A stretch of DNA of 62,754 nt, taken from contig JAEELF010000062.1 of NCBI GenBank assembly GCA_016288815.1, positions 1 through 62,754 of the forward strand, given 5' to 3'. How positions within the stretch are numbered: position 1 is the first letter of the stretch; each line of letters begins with the position of its first letter. Source of the stretch: Ruminococcus sp. GTDB taxonomy: Bacteria > Bacillota > Clostridia > Oscillospirales > Ruminococcaceae. A program made the position numbers and the translations under genes. Under the pieces are notes generated by a model that had not been told where the DNA came from, did not search any database, and saw only the letters and a program-made list of their open reading frames with translations. Below are positions 8,111-17,508 of this stretch, piece by piece.

Positions 8111-9262
8111 ATGAGATCAGCATTCAAAAAGATAAGGACAAACAAGCTGAGCATCGACGGCGGACTGCTGTTTGCAGTGACGCTGTGCGCGGCGATAAGC
8201 ACGATACTTATATACTCGATCGTAAGGAACGGGATAAGCGAGGAGGAGGGCGTCGGCGCGAGCTACTGGAAGACGCAGCTCGTGTCGTCGGTGATAGGAC
8301 TTGGCGCAGCTCTGTTCATCTCGCTCATCGACTACCGCAAGGTGGTGAAGCTGTGGTTCATCTACGTCCCGATAGCGCTGATACTTGTAGCGCTGACGTT
8401 CACGTCGCTCGGCTACCAGCGAGCGGGCGCGGACGATCAGGCGTGGATACGGCTCGGCTCGATAACGTTCCAGCCGTCTGAGGTACTGAAATTCGTATTC
8501 ATACTCACCTTCGCGTACCACCTTTCCCGCGACGAGGAAAACATGAACAAACCGCTGCATATGCTGCTCCTGCTGCTCCACGGACTTGCCCCGATAGCGA
8601 TAGTAGCAAAGCAGGGCGACTACGGAACAGCGATCGTATTCGTGGCGATATTCGCGTTCATGCTCATCTCAGCGAACATATCGTGGCAGTATCTTGCGGC
8701 AGCGCCGTTTGCCCTCGCGGGAGGGATAGCAGCGATGTGGTTCTTCGAACTGAGCAGCTTCCACAAACAGCGAATCATGGTACTTTTCCACCCCGGAACC
8801 AACGAGGACATCGAGTACCAGCAGGATCTCGGACTTGCCGCACTCAAATCGGGCGGAGTGTTCGGAAAGAAGCTGATCGGCGACGAATACATCTACGTCC
8901 CTGAGCAGCACAACGACTTCATATTCGCGTATGTAGGGCAGGTCTTCGGCTTTATCGGCGCGATAGGACTGATAATCGTGCTGGCGTATGTCTGCCTGAA
9001 AATATTCGCAGACAGCCGTATCACGCGCGACCGTCTGGGACGCTTCATCTGCATGGGCGCGTTCGGACTGATACTGACGCACTGCATAATGAACATCGGA
9101 ATGGTACTGAAGGTAGCGCCGGTAATCGGCGTACCGCTGCCGTTTCTGAGCGCAGGCGGAACAGCGATGGTGAGTATGTACGGAATAATCGGGCTGGTGC
9201 TGAGTACCTACAATCACCGTGCGGTATCGTACAACGTATTCTACGAAGAGGACGAAAAATAA
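8111..9262 (+). CDS. rodA: RodA/FtsW/SpoVE (SEDS) family peptidoglycan glycosyltransferase
   Basis: A 383-residue polytopic membrane protein of the SEDS family, which polymerises lipid II into glycan strands during elongation or division. Family marks visible are RLGSITFQPSEVLKF, the large extracellular loop ending YVPEQHNDFIFAYVGQ, and the C-terminal GVPLPFLSAGGTAM. About ten membrane segments are predicted by eye. The ATG follows AGAAGGAGA. The class B PBP partner is not adjacent. RodA rather than FtsW is favoured by the short N-terminus and the EQHNDFIF loop, but the subfamily is not certain. The stop codon lies at the edge of a repeat module. Confidence 0.88.
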   Translation: MRSAFKKIRTNKLSIDGGLLFAVTLCAAISTILIYSIVRNGISEEEGVGASYWKTQLVSSVIGLGAALFISLIDYRKVVKLWFIYVPIALILVALTFTSLGYQRAGADDQAWIRLGSITFQPSEVLKFVFILTFAYHLSRDEENMNKPLHMLLLLLHGLAPIAIVAKQGDYGTAIVFVAIFAFMLISANISWQYLAAAPFALAGGIAAMWFFELSSFHKQRIMVLFHPGTNEDIEYQQDLGLAALKSGGVFGKKLIGDEYIYVPEQHNDFIFAYVGQVFGFIGAIGLIIVLAYVCLKIFADSRITRDRLGRFICMGAFGLILTHCIMNIGMVLKVAPVIGVPLPFLSAGGTAMVSMYGIIGLVLSTYNHRAVSYNVFYEEDEK

Positions 9263-9302
9263 CGCGGAGCCCGCGCCGGCGATCTAATGCAAAGGGAAAA
9301 CC
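9262..9302. repeat. Repeat module F, copy 2
   Basis: GCGGAGCCCGCGC followed by ATCTAATGCAAAGGGAAAA. It matches 241-282 and, inverted, 53759-53801, and begins at the rodA stop codon. Confidence 0.7.
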
Positions 9303-9474
9303 TCATTGGGTACCAACTCGTCCGAACAGCTCCGTAAACTACGCAGTCGTCCGAGCTGTCCCCGCGCGGTTTTCCCTCTGCACTCTCTTTCCCCTCTCCC
9401 CGATCATTGCGCGGAAGCATAAGATCTGTCACCTTTCCCGCAAGGCATGAAAACGCAACAGGCAACAAAAAATT
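9303..9474. other. Gene-free stretch with no feature recognised
   Basis: Between two repeat copies. It contains no convincing reading frame, promoter or RNA structure. Confidence 0.5.
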
Positions 9475-9636
9475 GCCAGCCGACACCGTAGGTGTTCGGC
9501 GAAGTATTTTCAAAAGCTGACAAGAGGGGGTAGGAGAGGAAAGGGGAGCAACGAGGGGGAAACGTAGGCAGGGGGAGAATGTCAGCTTTTGCGCCGGTTT
9601 TGTTTTTCTCCTCCTGACCGAAGTTTCCCCCTCGTT
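9475..9636. repeat. Long intergenic repeat, copy 2
   Basis: Matches 286-414 along its length, with AAAAGCTGAC at 9512-9521 and GTCAGCTTTT at 9581-9590 and a G-rich segment between them that is about 30 bases longer than in copy 1. Ends CTGACCGAAG then a C-rich run. Confidence 0.75.
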
Positions 9637-9716
9637 TACAGACGGGCGCACGGAATGCGCCCCTACAAAAAAGTAGTTAGGCATCCGACTCAAACGTTAA
9701 ATCAATTAAAGATAAC

Positions 9717-9771
9717 GAAAACGGCATTTGCACAAAAAGGATCGTTTTTTCCTGTGCAAATGCCGTTTTAT
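9717..9771. terminator. Bidirectional terminator-like hairpin
   Basis: ACGGCATTTGCACA/TGTGCAAATGCCGT with flanking A-rich and T-rich runs. It sits between rodA (plus) and the minus-strand gene at 9863 and could serve either. Confidence 0.7.
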
Positions 9772-9862
9772 TCTCGTTTCCAGACATTTCGTGCAGTTTT
9801 TTGCAATAAAAAGCGTGATGAATATGTGACAAACGTGTGAAAGACTTTTCACACAAGACCTC

Positions 9863-10516
9863 TCAGGAGAGGAACCGCCACTCCACAAATCTCGTCTGCA
9901 TAAAATCGTCGCCGTAGTGCTCGTCGATGATCTGCGCGACCTTGCCGGACGCGGGCTTGCCGTCGTGACGCTGCTTCCAGCGTATCATGCAGGCGCAGGT
10001 ACACACGAGGTTGACCGCCATAAATGCCGAAAATACGGCACATATCCAGTTCCAGTACCTGCCACGCATGAGTGAGAACAGCTTATCTATCGGCTTCACC
10101 AAAAGCCCGAACGCAAGTCCCACAAATCCCCATATTATAGCCATTTTCAGGCATATCAGATCCATGAAATTAAACGGATACCCCTTGTATGTCCACGCGC
10201 GCATATTCAGCCCGTATTTCAGGAGCAGTCCGCAGAGAAGCTCGACGCCGGTGCCGATGAGCGAGAAAACCGCGTAGCGCAGGACGATGTTTTTCCCTTC
10301 CATAAGGCAATTTCCCGCGTAGTAGACCGCCCCGCCAAGCCCGTAGATCAGGCAAAAATGGCCCCATATCGTGACGACATGCGTCTCCCAGCGGTCGTGC
10401 ATGAAGTAGTACCAGACGCCCTCGATGATGACGCCGAGTACGCTCCCGATTATGACCAGCCAGAATAGCCGCGGGTACGTTACGCGGCGCTCTGTCTTTT
10501 CTGTTCTGCTGTTCAT
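9863..10516 (-). CDS. CmpB-like (PF06541-type) polytopic membrane protein
   Basis: A 217-residue membrane protein with four or five hydrophobic segments. The pattern of short WGHFCLIYGLGG and YPFNFMDLICLKMAIIWG motifs resembles proteins annotated as putative ABC-transporter type IV (CmpB-like) in Firmicutes; no transport role has been shown for most. The reading frame runs upstream to 10600, but the ATG at 10516 (MNSRTEK) follows TTTGGAGGTGCAA and is preferred. No ATPase is adjacent. Function unknown; family assignment moderate. Confidence 0.7.
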   Translation of the reverse strand: MNSRTEKTERRVTYPRLFWLVIIGSVLGVIIEGVWYYFMHDRWETHVVTIWGHFCLIYGLGGAVYYAGNCLMEGKNIVLRYAVFSLIGTGVELLCGLLLKYGLNMRAWTYKGYPFNFMDLICLKMAIIWGFVGLAFGLLVKPIDKLFSLMRGRYWNWICAVFSAFMAVNLVCTCACMIRWKQRHDGKPASGKVAQIIDEHYGDDFMQTRFVEWRFLS

Positions 10517-10698
10517 TTGCACCTCCAAAAATCCCCAAAAATCGCACGGCGACCCGTGTGCCGCCATTAATATGATACCACATTCTGTCCCTCTTGTCAA
10601 TCAGCGTGACAGAGTTGTGTCTGCGACGCATTAAAAATGGGGACGCCGTCCCCATACCCCTGCTAAAGGGAATAGATTCCCTTTAGAATACCATAATT

Positions 10699-10741
10699 AA
10701 AAAACTCAGATATCCCATAAATGGGATATCTGAGGTTTTTT
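10699..10741. terminator. Bidirectional terminator
   Basis: Long hairpin CTCAGATATCCCAT/ATGGGATATCTGAG flanked by AAAAAA and TTTTTT. The rest of 10517-10884 holds another small palindrome (CTAAAGGGAA/TTCCCTTTAG, 10673-10687) and GC-rich palindromic filler at 10745-10880 with ACTCCCCACAGTGTGGGGAG and TGTCGCGAAGCGACA, which looks like repeat debris; no gene is seen. Confidence 0.8.
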
Positions 10742-10884
10742 ACTGTGGGTTTCCAAAGGGTGACTCCCCACAGTGTGGGGAGATGTCGCGAAGCGACAGA
10801 GGGGAACGGCTCGGCAGAGACTGTACCCTTTGGCGGGAGTTTGAGGGCAGCGCCCTCATTTCTGATCCGCCGGAGGCACATCTA

Positions 10885-11796
10885 TCATCTATGATGGCCA
10901 CCGCCGCCGTGGCTGCCGCCGAAGGAGTGTCCTCCTCCGCCGCGGCTGCCTCCGCCTCCGGAGCTCGATTCGATCCTGACCTTGCTGACGTGCGTGCGGG
11001 TCTGGACGTCGCTGCGCTCCGTGAATGCGGTCTTCTCGCGGGCAACGTAGACGCTCGGGTTCGCTGCTGTCTTGAACTTATAATGTCTCTTTATGCAGGC
11101 GTGAACTATCAGTGCGATGAGCGCTCCGATAGCTGTGCAGACCAGCATTATCAGCGCTCTCAGCGGGAACGGCTTGCTCCTGGTCACCCTGAATTCGCCG
11201 CGCTCAAAGTAGTTATAGAGTCCGTGGTAGGTATCGTGGAAGTATAGCTGGTTGCGGCTCTTTTTGGTCTCGAGCTGACGGCAGAACGCCTCTATCGCGG
11301 AATATATCTCTTCGGGGACTATCTGCTCTCCGGACGCCGGAAGATAGCCGTCAAGGTAGGTGAAGATGTTCTCGATATCCTTCTGGTACATCACCGTTGC
11401 TTTGCCGCTCGTCGAGATGAAGTCGTAGGCGCTGTAGCCGCCCGACATATCCATGTAGTAGAGCACGCCGTCGGTGTACTCGCCGTAGGTCTCGTCGTAC
11501 ATATTGTGGGCTTTGGCTTCGGTCGCTTCGTCGGAGAGATGTGCGTCATCGCTGCCTGCGACGTAGATGAGAATATTCAGCTCAAGCTCGTCTGCGGTCT
11601 CGCGGATAACGCTGTTCAGCTGCTTCTCATCCTTCTTGCCGAAGAGGTCGGCGTCGTCGACGAGGCAGCTCGCGGAGGTGTCTCCGTCCCAGCCCTCGGC
11701 GAGGTTCTTGGTAGAGCCTATCGGTATATACGCGACTCCCAGTATGAAGACAGTCAGGAGCGCCATGAAGGCGAGGAATTTTCCGAATTTATTCAT
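10885..11796 (-). CDS. TPM-domain (YgcG-like) membrane protein with Gly/His-rich tail
   Basis: A 303-residue protein with an N-terminal signal or anchor (about 7-25), an extracytoplasmic TPM-type domain (about 40-175; starts VDDADLFGKKDEKQLN and contains LNILIYVA), a second membrane segment near 215-235, and a C-terminal low-complexity tail GGHSFGGSHGGGGHHR. TPM proteins with such tails (YgcG class) are common, with poorly defined roles. Its start overlaps the stop of the zinc-ribbon gene by one base (TGATG), so the two are translationally coupled and probably act together. Confidence 0.8.
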   Translation of the reverse strand: MNKFGKFLAFMALLTVFILGVAYIPIGSTKNLAEGWDGDTSASCLVDDADLFGKKDEKQLNSVIRETADELELNILIYVAGSDDAHLSDEATEAKAHNMYDETYGEYTDGVLYYMDMSGGYSAYDFISTSGKATVMYQKDIENIFTYLDGYLPASGEQIVPEEIYSAIEAFCRQLETKKSRNQLYFHDTYHGLYNYFERGEFRVTRSKPFPLRALIMLVCTAIGALIALIVHACIKRHYKFKTAANPSVYVAREKTAFTERSDVQTRTHVSKVRIESSSGGGGSRGGGGHSFGGSHGGGGHHR

Positions 11797-12854
11797 CAGA
11801 GCATCGCACCTCCCAGCAGATAGAACGCTACTGACAGACCTGCGCCGAGAATGGTGCAGAACCGGAACAGCTTCTTCTTATTCAGGGGCGGCGTTCCGGC
11901 GAGCTTGCCGGTCTGTCCGTTTATCGCGAACTCGTATATCTGGTCGTTGTACCTGTATGTCATGAACCACACCGGGAGCATTATGTAGCTCCAGTCGGTC
12001 TTGAGGATATCGTAGTGCTCGCTCATGACGACGACGGAATTATAGCCGGTGACGGAGTCAGTGATGACCTTCCTGCTCGCTGCGGTGGCGCGGTCGCGTA
12101 TCCTCGGGAAGACTCCCGCTTCGTCAACGTCGTATTTATCCGCGAAAAATCCGCTCAGATATGACATCGAAAAGGGCTGGAGCTCCTTGTAGTCATACGG
12201 CTCTATCGACTCCATGAGGAGGTCGTCTATCTTGGTCTCGCCGTCCGCGGGGATACCCTGCATTACGACGTCGGCACAGCGGTCCACGCGGAACTCCTTG
12301 GTCTCGGTGTAGCGGTAATTTCCCGTTGACCACGAGCGTATCTTCTTGCCCGTTGCGTGGTAGTTCGCCTTTATCTTGCAATCTGCGACCCAGAACGGGA
12401 CGTACAGTCCTGTGATCTTCTCGACCTGCTGCTCGGACTTGAAGTCGTCCGGGACGAAGCGGCGCTTCGCGACCCAGCTCTTGAACAGCTTCACGGCTTT
12501 GTCGCGGTTCAGCTTGAAGCCGATGACCTTGCTCGGACGGTATTTTCCGCCCATTTTTCCCGAAAGTATGACGGGATTGTGGCAGTAGTAGCAGAACAGC
12601 GCGGTCTGCTGGTCGTCTGCCATTATCTCTGCGCCGCAGCTCTTGCAGTGGTAGAGGTTAGTGTGCTCCTCGAACTCCTGCCGCTCCTCCTCGAGGACTT
12701 CGTCCGGGATACTGTTCTCTGCCTCCGCACAGGCGTTCTTCACCTCGTCTATCGTGAATGAGCTCATGCAGAACTCGCAGTCGAGCTTCTGAGTATCGGG
12801 GTTGAATTTCAGGTCGGCGTTGCAGTTTGGGCATTTGTATTCTATGGATTCCAA
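11796..12854 (-). CDS. Zinc-ribbon membrane protein coupled to the TPM protein
   Basis: A 352-residue protein. The N-terminus carries a TFIIB-like zinc ribbon, CPNCNADL then CEFCMSSF, and a second one about 80 residues in, CKSCGAEI then CYYCHNPV. A hydrophobic segment near the end (FRFCTILGAGLSVAFYLLG) suggests a single membrane anchor. The chosen start is TTG at 12854, preceded by AAAGGGGGAACGAAA; an in-frame ATG at 12893 would add 13 residues with no ribosome binding site. Proteins of this kind are often found beside TPM/YgcG proteins. The function is not known. Confidence 0.75.
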   Translation of the reverse strand: MESIEYKCPNCNADLKFNPDTQKLDCEFCMSSFTIDEVKNACAEAENSIPDEVLEEERQEFEEHTNLYHCKSCGAEIMADDQQTALFCYYCHNPVILSGKMGGKYRPSKVIGFKLNRDKAVKLFKSWVAKRRFVPDDFKSEQQVEKITGLYVPFWVADCKIKANYHATGKKIRSWSTGNYRYTETKEFRVDRCADVVMQGIPADGETKIDDLLMESIEPYDYKELQPFSMSYLSGFFADKYDVDEAGVFPRIRDRATAASRKVITDSVTGYNSVVVMSEHYDILKTDWSYIMLPVWFMTYRYNDQIYEFAINGQTGKLAGTPPLNKKKLFRFCTILGAGLSVAFYLLGGAML

Positions 12855-12954
12855 TTTCGTTCCCCCTTTGTGCCGTAGTTCCCTACGAATCATGTGCTCC
12901 TTCTATATTACCATAATTTCCCCTCTTTTGCAAGGGGCGGGGAGAAATTTTGTT

Positions 12955-13066
12955 GCGCGGAGGCATGAAATGCGGTGCACTCTTGCGGGGGAGCGGATCC
13001 TGACGAGGGGGATACTTCGGTCAGAGAGATAAATTCAGGGGCGGCCTTTACGGTCGCCCCTGAATA
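12955..13066. repeat. Repeat debris with module G
   Basis: Contains GACGAGGGGGATACTTCGGT, an inverted partial match to the end of the repeats at 286-414 and 9475-9636, and the module G palindrome at 13036-13064. It separates the zinc-ribbon gene from the ABC exporter. Confidence 0.5.
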
Positions 13067-13074
13067 GCTGAACA

Positions 13075-14961
13075 TCAGCTCAGTTCAAACATACCTGTAT
13101 AGAGCTGATAGTACTTCCCGCGCTGCGCGATGAGCTCACGGTGACTGCCGCGCTCGATTATCTTGCCGTGCTCGAGCACCATGATCGCGTGCGAATTGCG
13201 CACCGTGGACAGCCTGTGCGCGATGACGAATACCGTACGTCCCTCCATGAGCTGATCCATGCCCTTTTCGATGAGCGCCTCGGTGCGGGTGTCGATAGAG
13301 CTCGTCGCCTCATCGAGAATGAGCACCGGTGGATCCGCGACAGCCGCTCTCGCGATAGCAAGGAGCTGCCTCTGACCCTGACTGAGATTCGCACCGTCTG
13401 CGGTGAGCATGGTGTCGTAGCCGTTCTCGAGGTGGGTGATGAAGGTGTGTGCGTTAGCGAGCTTCGCCGCTGCGTAGACCTCCTCATCCGTCGCGTCGAG
13501 CTTACCGTAGCGGATATTGTCCATGACCGTCCCCGTAAAGAGGTGGGTATCCTGGAGAACTATCGACTGCGAGCGCCGCAGGTCGTCCTTTTTGATCTTG
13601 TTGATATTGATGCCGTCGTAGCGTATCTTGCCGTCGGGGACATCGTAGAAGCGGTTGATGAGGTTCGTGATGGTGGTCTTGCCCGCGCCGGTCGAGCCGA
13701 CAAATGCGATCTTCTGACCCGGCTGAGCTACCAGACTTATCCCGTTGAGCACCGTCTTTTCGGGCTCGTAGCCGAAGTATACATCATCGAACTGAACATT
13801 TCCCCGCACCTCCGCGTAGGTTATCGTACCGTCAGCCTTGTGGGGGTGCTTCCATGCCCAGCGGCCCGTGCGGTGGTCAGCCTCGGTGATAGTACCGTCG
13901 GGCGCGATGTCCGCATTCACGAGAGTGACATACCCCTCGTCCGCCTCGGGCTCCTCGTCGATGACCCTGAATATCCTCTCCGCACCAGCGAGAGCGGTCA
14001 GCACGGAATTGAGCTGCTGCGATACCTGCGTGATAGGCTGCGAGAACGTCCTCGTGAACTGCAAGTACGACACTACGGAACCCACCGTCATCCCGCCGAT
14101 ACCCTTGACCGTGAGTATGCCGCCAACAATAGCCGTCACAGCGTAGTGCAGGTAGGAAAGATTGTTCATGACCGGCATGAGGATATTCGCGAAGGTATTG
14201 GCTCTTGTCGCCGCGGAGCACAGCTCCTCGTTGAGTTTGTCGAACTCCGCGTTCGCCTCGTCCTCGTGGCAGAAGACCTTCACGACCTTCTGTCCGTCTA
14301 TCATCTCCTCGATGTAGCCGTTGACCTTGCCGAGCGCCTTCTGCTGCGCGATGAAGCCCTTGCCGCTGCGTGAGCCGATAGCGCCGATCACGCGGATAAT
14401 CAGGAACAGCATGACGATGACGATGATCGTGAGTATCCAGCTGAGCATGAGCATGAACACGAACACGCCCACGATAGTGATAGCGGAGGAGATGAACTGA
14501 GCAACGCTGTTCGAGAGCATTTCGCGTATCGCATCGGTGTCGTTGGTGTAGAGCGACATGAGCTCGCCGTGAGTGTGCTTGTCAAAGTAGCGAATGGGAA
14601 GCGTTTCCATTTTGTTGAAGAGATCGCAGCGGATACGCATGAGCGTCGTCGTGGAGACCTTCATCATCATGCGCTGATACATGAACGACGAGAGCGCTCC
14701 GACGATATAGATACACGCCATGACCGAGAGAATGCCGATGAACTTCGACATATCCCTGCTGCCGGTCTTCAGGTTATCCTCGATGACGTCGATGAGCGGC
14801 TTGAGGAGGTAGTTGCCGGCGATACCCGCGCACGAGCTGAGCACGATACCTGTGACCACGAGCACGAGCTGCACCTTGAAGCCGTACATATAGCTGAAGA
14901 TGCGCTTCATGGTGCCGAAAACGTTCTGCGGCTTGGCTGCCGGACGCTGATTCCTTGGCAT
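13075..14961 (-). CDS. ABC exporter half-transporter with canonical ATPase site
   Basis: A 628-residue protein: six membrane helices (about 25-340) followed by a nucleotide-binding domain. Walker A is GSTGAGKTT, the signature LSQGQRQLL, and Walker B LILDEATSSID with the catalytic glutamate present, then the H-loop AHRLS. It overlaps the upstream half-transporter by one base. An insertion of about 40 residues between the membrane and ATPase domains, around TEADHRTGRWAWKHPHKADG, is not usual. Together the two genes encode a heterodimeric multidrug- or lipid-type exporter; the substrate is unknown. Confidence 0.88.
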   Translation of the reverse strand: MPRNQRPAAKPQNVFGTMKRIFSYMYGFKVQLVLVVTGIVLSSCAGIAGNYLLKPLIDVIEDNLKTGSRDMSKFIGILSVMACIYIVGALSSFMYQRMMMKVSTTTLMRIRCDLFNKMETLPIRYFDKHTHGELMSLYTNDTDAIREMLSNSVAQFISSAITIVGVFVFMLMLSWILTIIVIVMLFLIIRVIGAIGSRSGKGFIAQQKALGKVNGYIEEMIDGQKVVKVFCHEDEANAEFDKLNEELCSAATRANTFANILMPVMNNLSYLHYAVTAIVGGILTVKGIGGMTVGSVVSYLQFTRTFSQPITQVSQQLNSVLTALAGAERIFRVIDEEPEADEGYVTLVNADIAPDGTITEADHRTGRWAWKHPHKADGTITYAEVRGNVQFDDVYFGYEPEKTVLNGISLVAQPGQKIAFVGSTGAGKTTITNLINRFYDVPDGKIRYDGININKIKKDDLRRSQSIVLQDTHLFTGTVMDNIRYGKLDATDEEVYAAAKLANAHTFITHLENGYDTMLTADGANLSQGQRQLLAIARAAVADPPVLILDEATSSIDTRTEALIEKGMDQLMEGRTVFVIAHRLSTVRNSHAIMVLEHGKIIERGSHRELIAQRGKYYQLYTGMFELS

Positions 14962-16688
14962 TATTCATCAGCTCCTTTCTGCTGCGACTCATATACCTCG
15001 CGGTAGATACTGCTGGTCGCGAGGAGCTCGTCGTGCGTGCCGACGTCGGTTATCCTGCCGTCGTCCATGACGATGATGCGGTCAGCGTCCTGCACGGAGG
15101 AGATACGCTGTGCGATGATGATAGTCGTGGTATCCGCGAGCTTCTCCCTGAACGCCTTGCGGATACTGCTGTCAGTCGCAGTATCTACGGCGCTCGTGGA
15201 GTCGTCGAGAATGATTATCTTAGGCTTTTTGAGGAGCGCCCTCGCGATACAGAGCCTCTGCTTCTGACCGCCGGAAACATTCACGCCGCCCTGACCGAGC
15301 TCAGTGCCGTAGCCGTCCGGGAAGCCCATGATGAAGTCGTGCGCGCACGCTGCCCGGCACGCCTCTTCTATCTCCTCGTCGGACGCATTCGCATTGCCCC
15401 ATCTGAGGTTGTCGCGTATCGTGCCGGAGAACAGCACGTTCTTCTGGAGCACCATTGCGACGTCGTCGCGGAGCGCGTCGAGCGTATAGTCCTTAACGTT
15501 GTGTCCGCCGACGATGACCTCACCCTCTGTCGCGTCATAAAGGCGCGGTATGAGCTGCACCAGCGAGGTCTTCGAGGAGCCGGTACCGCCTATGATACCG
15601 ACAGTCTCGCCGGAGCGTATATCGAGGTCGATGTGGTCGAGCGCAAGATTGTTCATGTCGTTGAAGTAGCTGAAGCTCACTCCGCGGAACGATACGGAGC
15701 CGTCTGCGGTGTCGGTGAGGCCGTTCTCGGGAGGGCAGATAGTGGGCTCCTCCGCAAGAACCTCGTAGACACGCTGTATCGAAGCACGCGAGATAACGAG
15801 CATGATGAACAGGATCGAGAGCATCATGAGCGCCATGAGTATCTGGCTGACATAGGAGATGAACGCATTGAGCTCACCGGTGAAGATCTCGCCGTTCATG
15901 GTCATCTTGCCGCCGAACCAGAGTATCGCAACGATGCTCGCGTACATGACGAGCTGCATGATAGGCATGGAGAGGATAACCAGCTTTTCCGCGAAGACCT
16001 GAGCTCTGCGGACGCTGTCGGCACTTTCATCGAAGCGCTTTTTCTCGTAGTCCTCTCTCGCGAACGCCTTGACCACGCGGATACCGATGAGGTTCTCCTG
16101 CACCCTCGCGTTCATGACGTCGTACTGCTTGAGCATTTTCTCGAAGCGCGGGTGCGCATGGGAAATGATGAACGCCAGCGAGAGCGCGAGCGCGGGAATT
16201 GCGCAGAGGAACACCGTGGACAGCCTGAGGTTGAACTTTATCGCCGCGGTGGTAGCGCAGATGAGCATGATCGGTGAGCGGAAAGCTCCGCGTATCAGCA
16301 TCATGAAAGCGTTCTGGATATTGGTGACGTCGGTCGTCAGCCTCGTCGTGAGGGAAGCCGTGGAGAACTTATCTACGTTGGCGAAGCTGAAATCCTGCAC
16401 CCTGCGGAAAAGTGCGCTGCGGAGGTTTTTCGCGAAGCCCATTGCAGCGACCGCACTGAGACGGCCTGCAATAGCGCCGAAAAACAGGGAGCAGAGCGCC
16501 ATCGCGACCATGAGCGCACCCATTTTCGCGACATACCCGACGTCGCCCTTGCGGATTCCGTCGTCGATGATGTGGGACATCACGAGCGGTATAAGCACTT
16601 CCATGAGTACCTCGCCGACTATCGCGAGAGGGGAAAGTATGGCTTGTTTTTTGTATTTGCCGACGTGAGACAAAAGAGTTTTGAACAC
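14961..16688 (-). CDS. ABC exporter half-transporter with degenerate catalytic site
   Basis: A 575-residue partner: six-helix membrane domain (about 15-310) and nucleotide-binding domain. Walker A is GGTGSSKTS, the signature VSGGQKQRL, and Walker B IILDDSTSAVD, where aspartate replaces the catalytic glutamate; the H-loop region is AQRIS, with glutamine instead of histidine. These two changes mark the non-catalytic site of heterodimeric exporters such as TM287/288 and BmrCD. It is first in the two-gene operon. The start ATG at 16688 follows GAAAGGAGCAATAACG. Confidence 0.88.
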   Translation of the reverse strand: MFKTLLSHVGKYKKQAILSPLAIVGEVLMEVLIPLVMSHIIDDGIRKGDVGYVAKMGALMVAMALCSLFFGAIAGRLSAVAAMGFAKNLRSALFRRVQDFSFANVDKFSTASLTTRLTTDVTNIQNAFMMLIRGAFRSPIMLICATTAAIKFNLRLSTVFLCAIPALALSLAFIISHAHPRFEKMLKQYDVMNARVQENLIGIRVVKAFAREDYEKKRFDESADSVRRAQVFAEKLVILSMPIMQLVMYASIVAILWFGGKMTMNGEIFTGELNAFISYVSQILMALMMLSILFIMLVISRASIQRVYEVLAEEPTICPPENGLTDTADGSVSFRGVSFSYFNDMNNLALDHIDLDIRSGETVGIIGGTGSSKTSLVQLIPRLYDATEGEVIVGGHNVKDYTLDALRDDVAMVLQKNVLFSGTIRDNLRWGNANASDEEIEEACRAACAHDFIMGFPDGYGTELGQGGVNVSGGQKQRLCIARALLKKPKIIILDDSTSAVDTATDSSIRKAFREKLADTTTIIIAQRISSVQDADRIIVMDDGRITDVGTHDELLATSSIYREVYESQQKGADE

Positions 16689-16860
16689 GTTATTGCTCCT
16701 TTCGTGTAATAAAGTCGTACCTTATATTATACCGCAAGATCACGGTTTTGTCAAACATTGACTTACCTGGCGTGCCACCCCAAAAACGGCGGACGGCGTC
16801 CCCGACGGGTGCGGGCGGATATGAGAATGGGCGGACTGAAAAGTCTGACCGTAATTTTTT

Positions 16861-16977
16861 ATGAATAGTGAATAATAATACAGAAACGCCCGTAGGACAA
16901 ATACTATGATTTATTCATTATTCACTATTCATTATAAATTGAGCCCGTCACTTCTGTGACGGGCGTTTCTGGTTGGG
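16861..16977. repeat. Direct repeat flanking the four-helix-bundle pseudogene, distal copy
   Basis: 117 bp, about 93-95% identical by eye to 17388-17508, differing by a 4-base indel and a few substitutions. Each copy is itself palindromic: CAGAAACGCCCG near one end and CGGGCGTTTCTG near the other, with AATAGTGAATAAT/ATTATTCACTATT inside and a GCCCGTCAC/GTGACGGGC hairpin. It ends TGGTTGGG, the bases of the tRNA-Gln 3' end. Confidence 0.85.
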
Positions 16978-17355
16978 CATAAATAAATTGATGACATCAG
17001 TGCTTTTCTCTTTTGCAGTTTTAAGTGATGATATCAGTATCCTCTTTATTTCAAGGCAGTCATTCAGCATAGACTCGCCGTGAGACTTTTCAATATAATC
17101 CGTAAGTATAAGCAGCCTAAGCCAGTATTCAGTCTCAGCAGTTTCTTTCAGCGATATTTGCAGCTTCGCTATGAAGTCTGCTGTGCTTACGCCGTAAGCA
17201 GCTTCATTTGCGTTTGCACCTATCGAAGTTCCGCTTCTTAATATCTGTTTTTAGATAATTGATTCTTTTTTCTCCTTAATGAGGTATTGATACAGCTTGA
17301 CTATTCGTGCAGCAAATTTTAAAGATTTATCAAGCAGAGGACTTTTCTGATACAT
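16948..17355 (-). pseudogene. Four-helix-bundle protein (S23/IVP family), nonsense-interrupted
   Basis: Translated on the minus strand from ATG 17355 (after GAGGAGAGCCGT) this gives MYQKSPLLDKSLKFAARIV, then at codon 35 an in-frame TAA (17253-17251), then in the same frame KQILRSGTSIGANANEA and a further 80 residues. The KQxLRSGTSIGAN block is the hallmark of the four-helix-bundle family, known from intervening sequences in 23S rRNA genes and from scattered copies. Apart from the stop, the frame is intact to TGA at 16950; the last codons are read from the flanking repeat. A nonsense mutation is the simplest reading. Confidence 0.82.
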
Positions 17356-17387
17356 ACGGCTCTCCTCTTTTTAGTGAATAAAGAATA

Positions 17388-17508
17388 ATGAATAGTGAAT
17401 AAATAATAATACAGAAACGCCCGGGAGACGAATACTATGATTTATACATTATTCACTATCCATTATAAATTGAGCCCGTCACTTCTGTGACGGGCGTTTC
17501 TGGTTGGG
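17388..17508. repeat. Direct repeat flanking the pseudogene, copy overlapping tRNA-Gln
   Basis: 121 bp partner of 16861-16977. Its last eight bases, TGGTTGGG, are the CCA end and the last acceptor-stem bases of tRNA-Gln. The GCCCGTCAC/GTGACGGGC hairpin just downstream of the tRNA may terminate it, although no clear T run follows. Confidence 0.85.
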
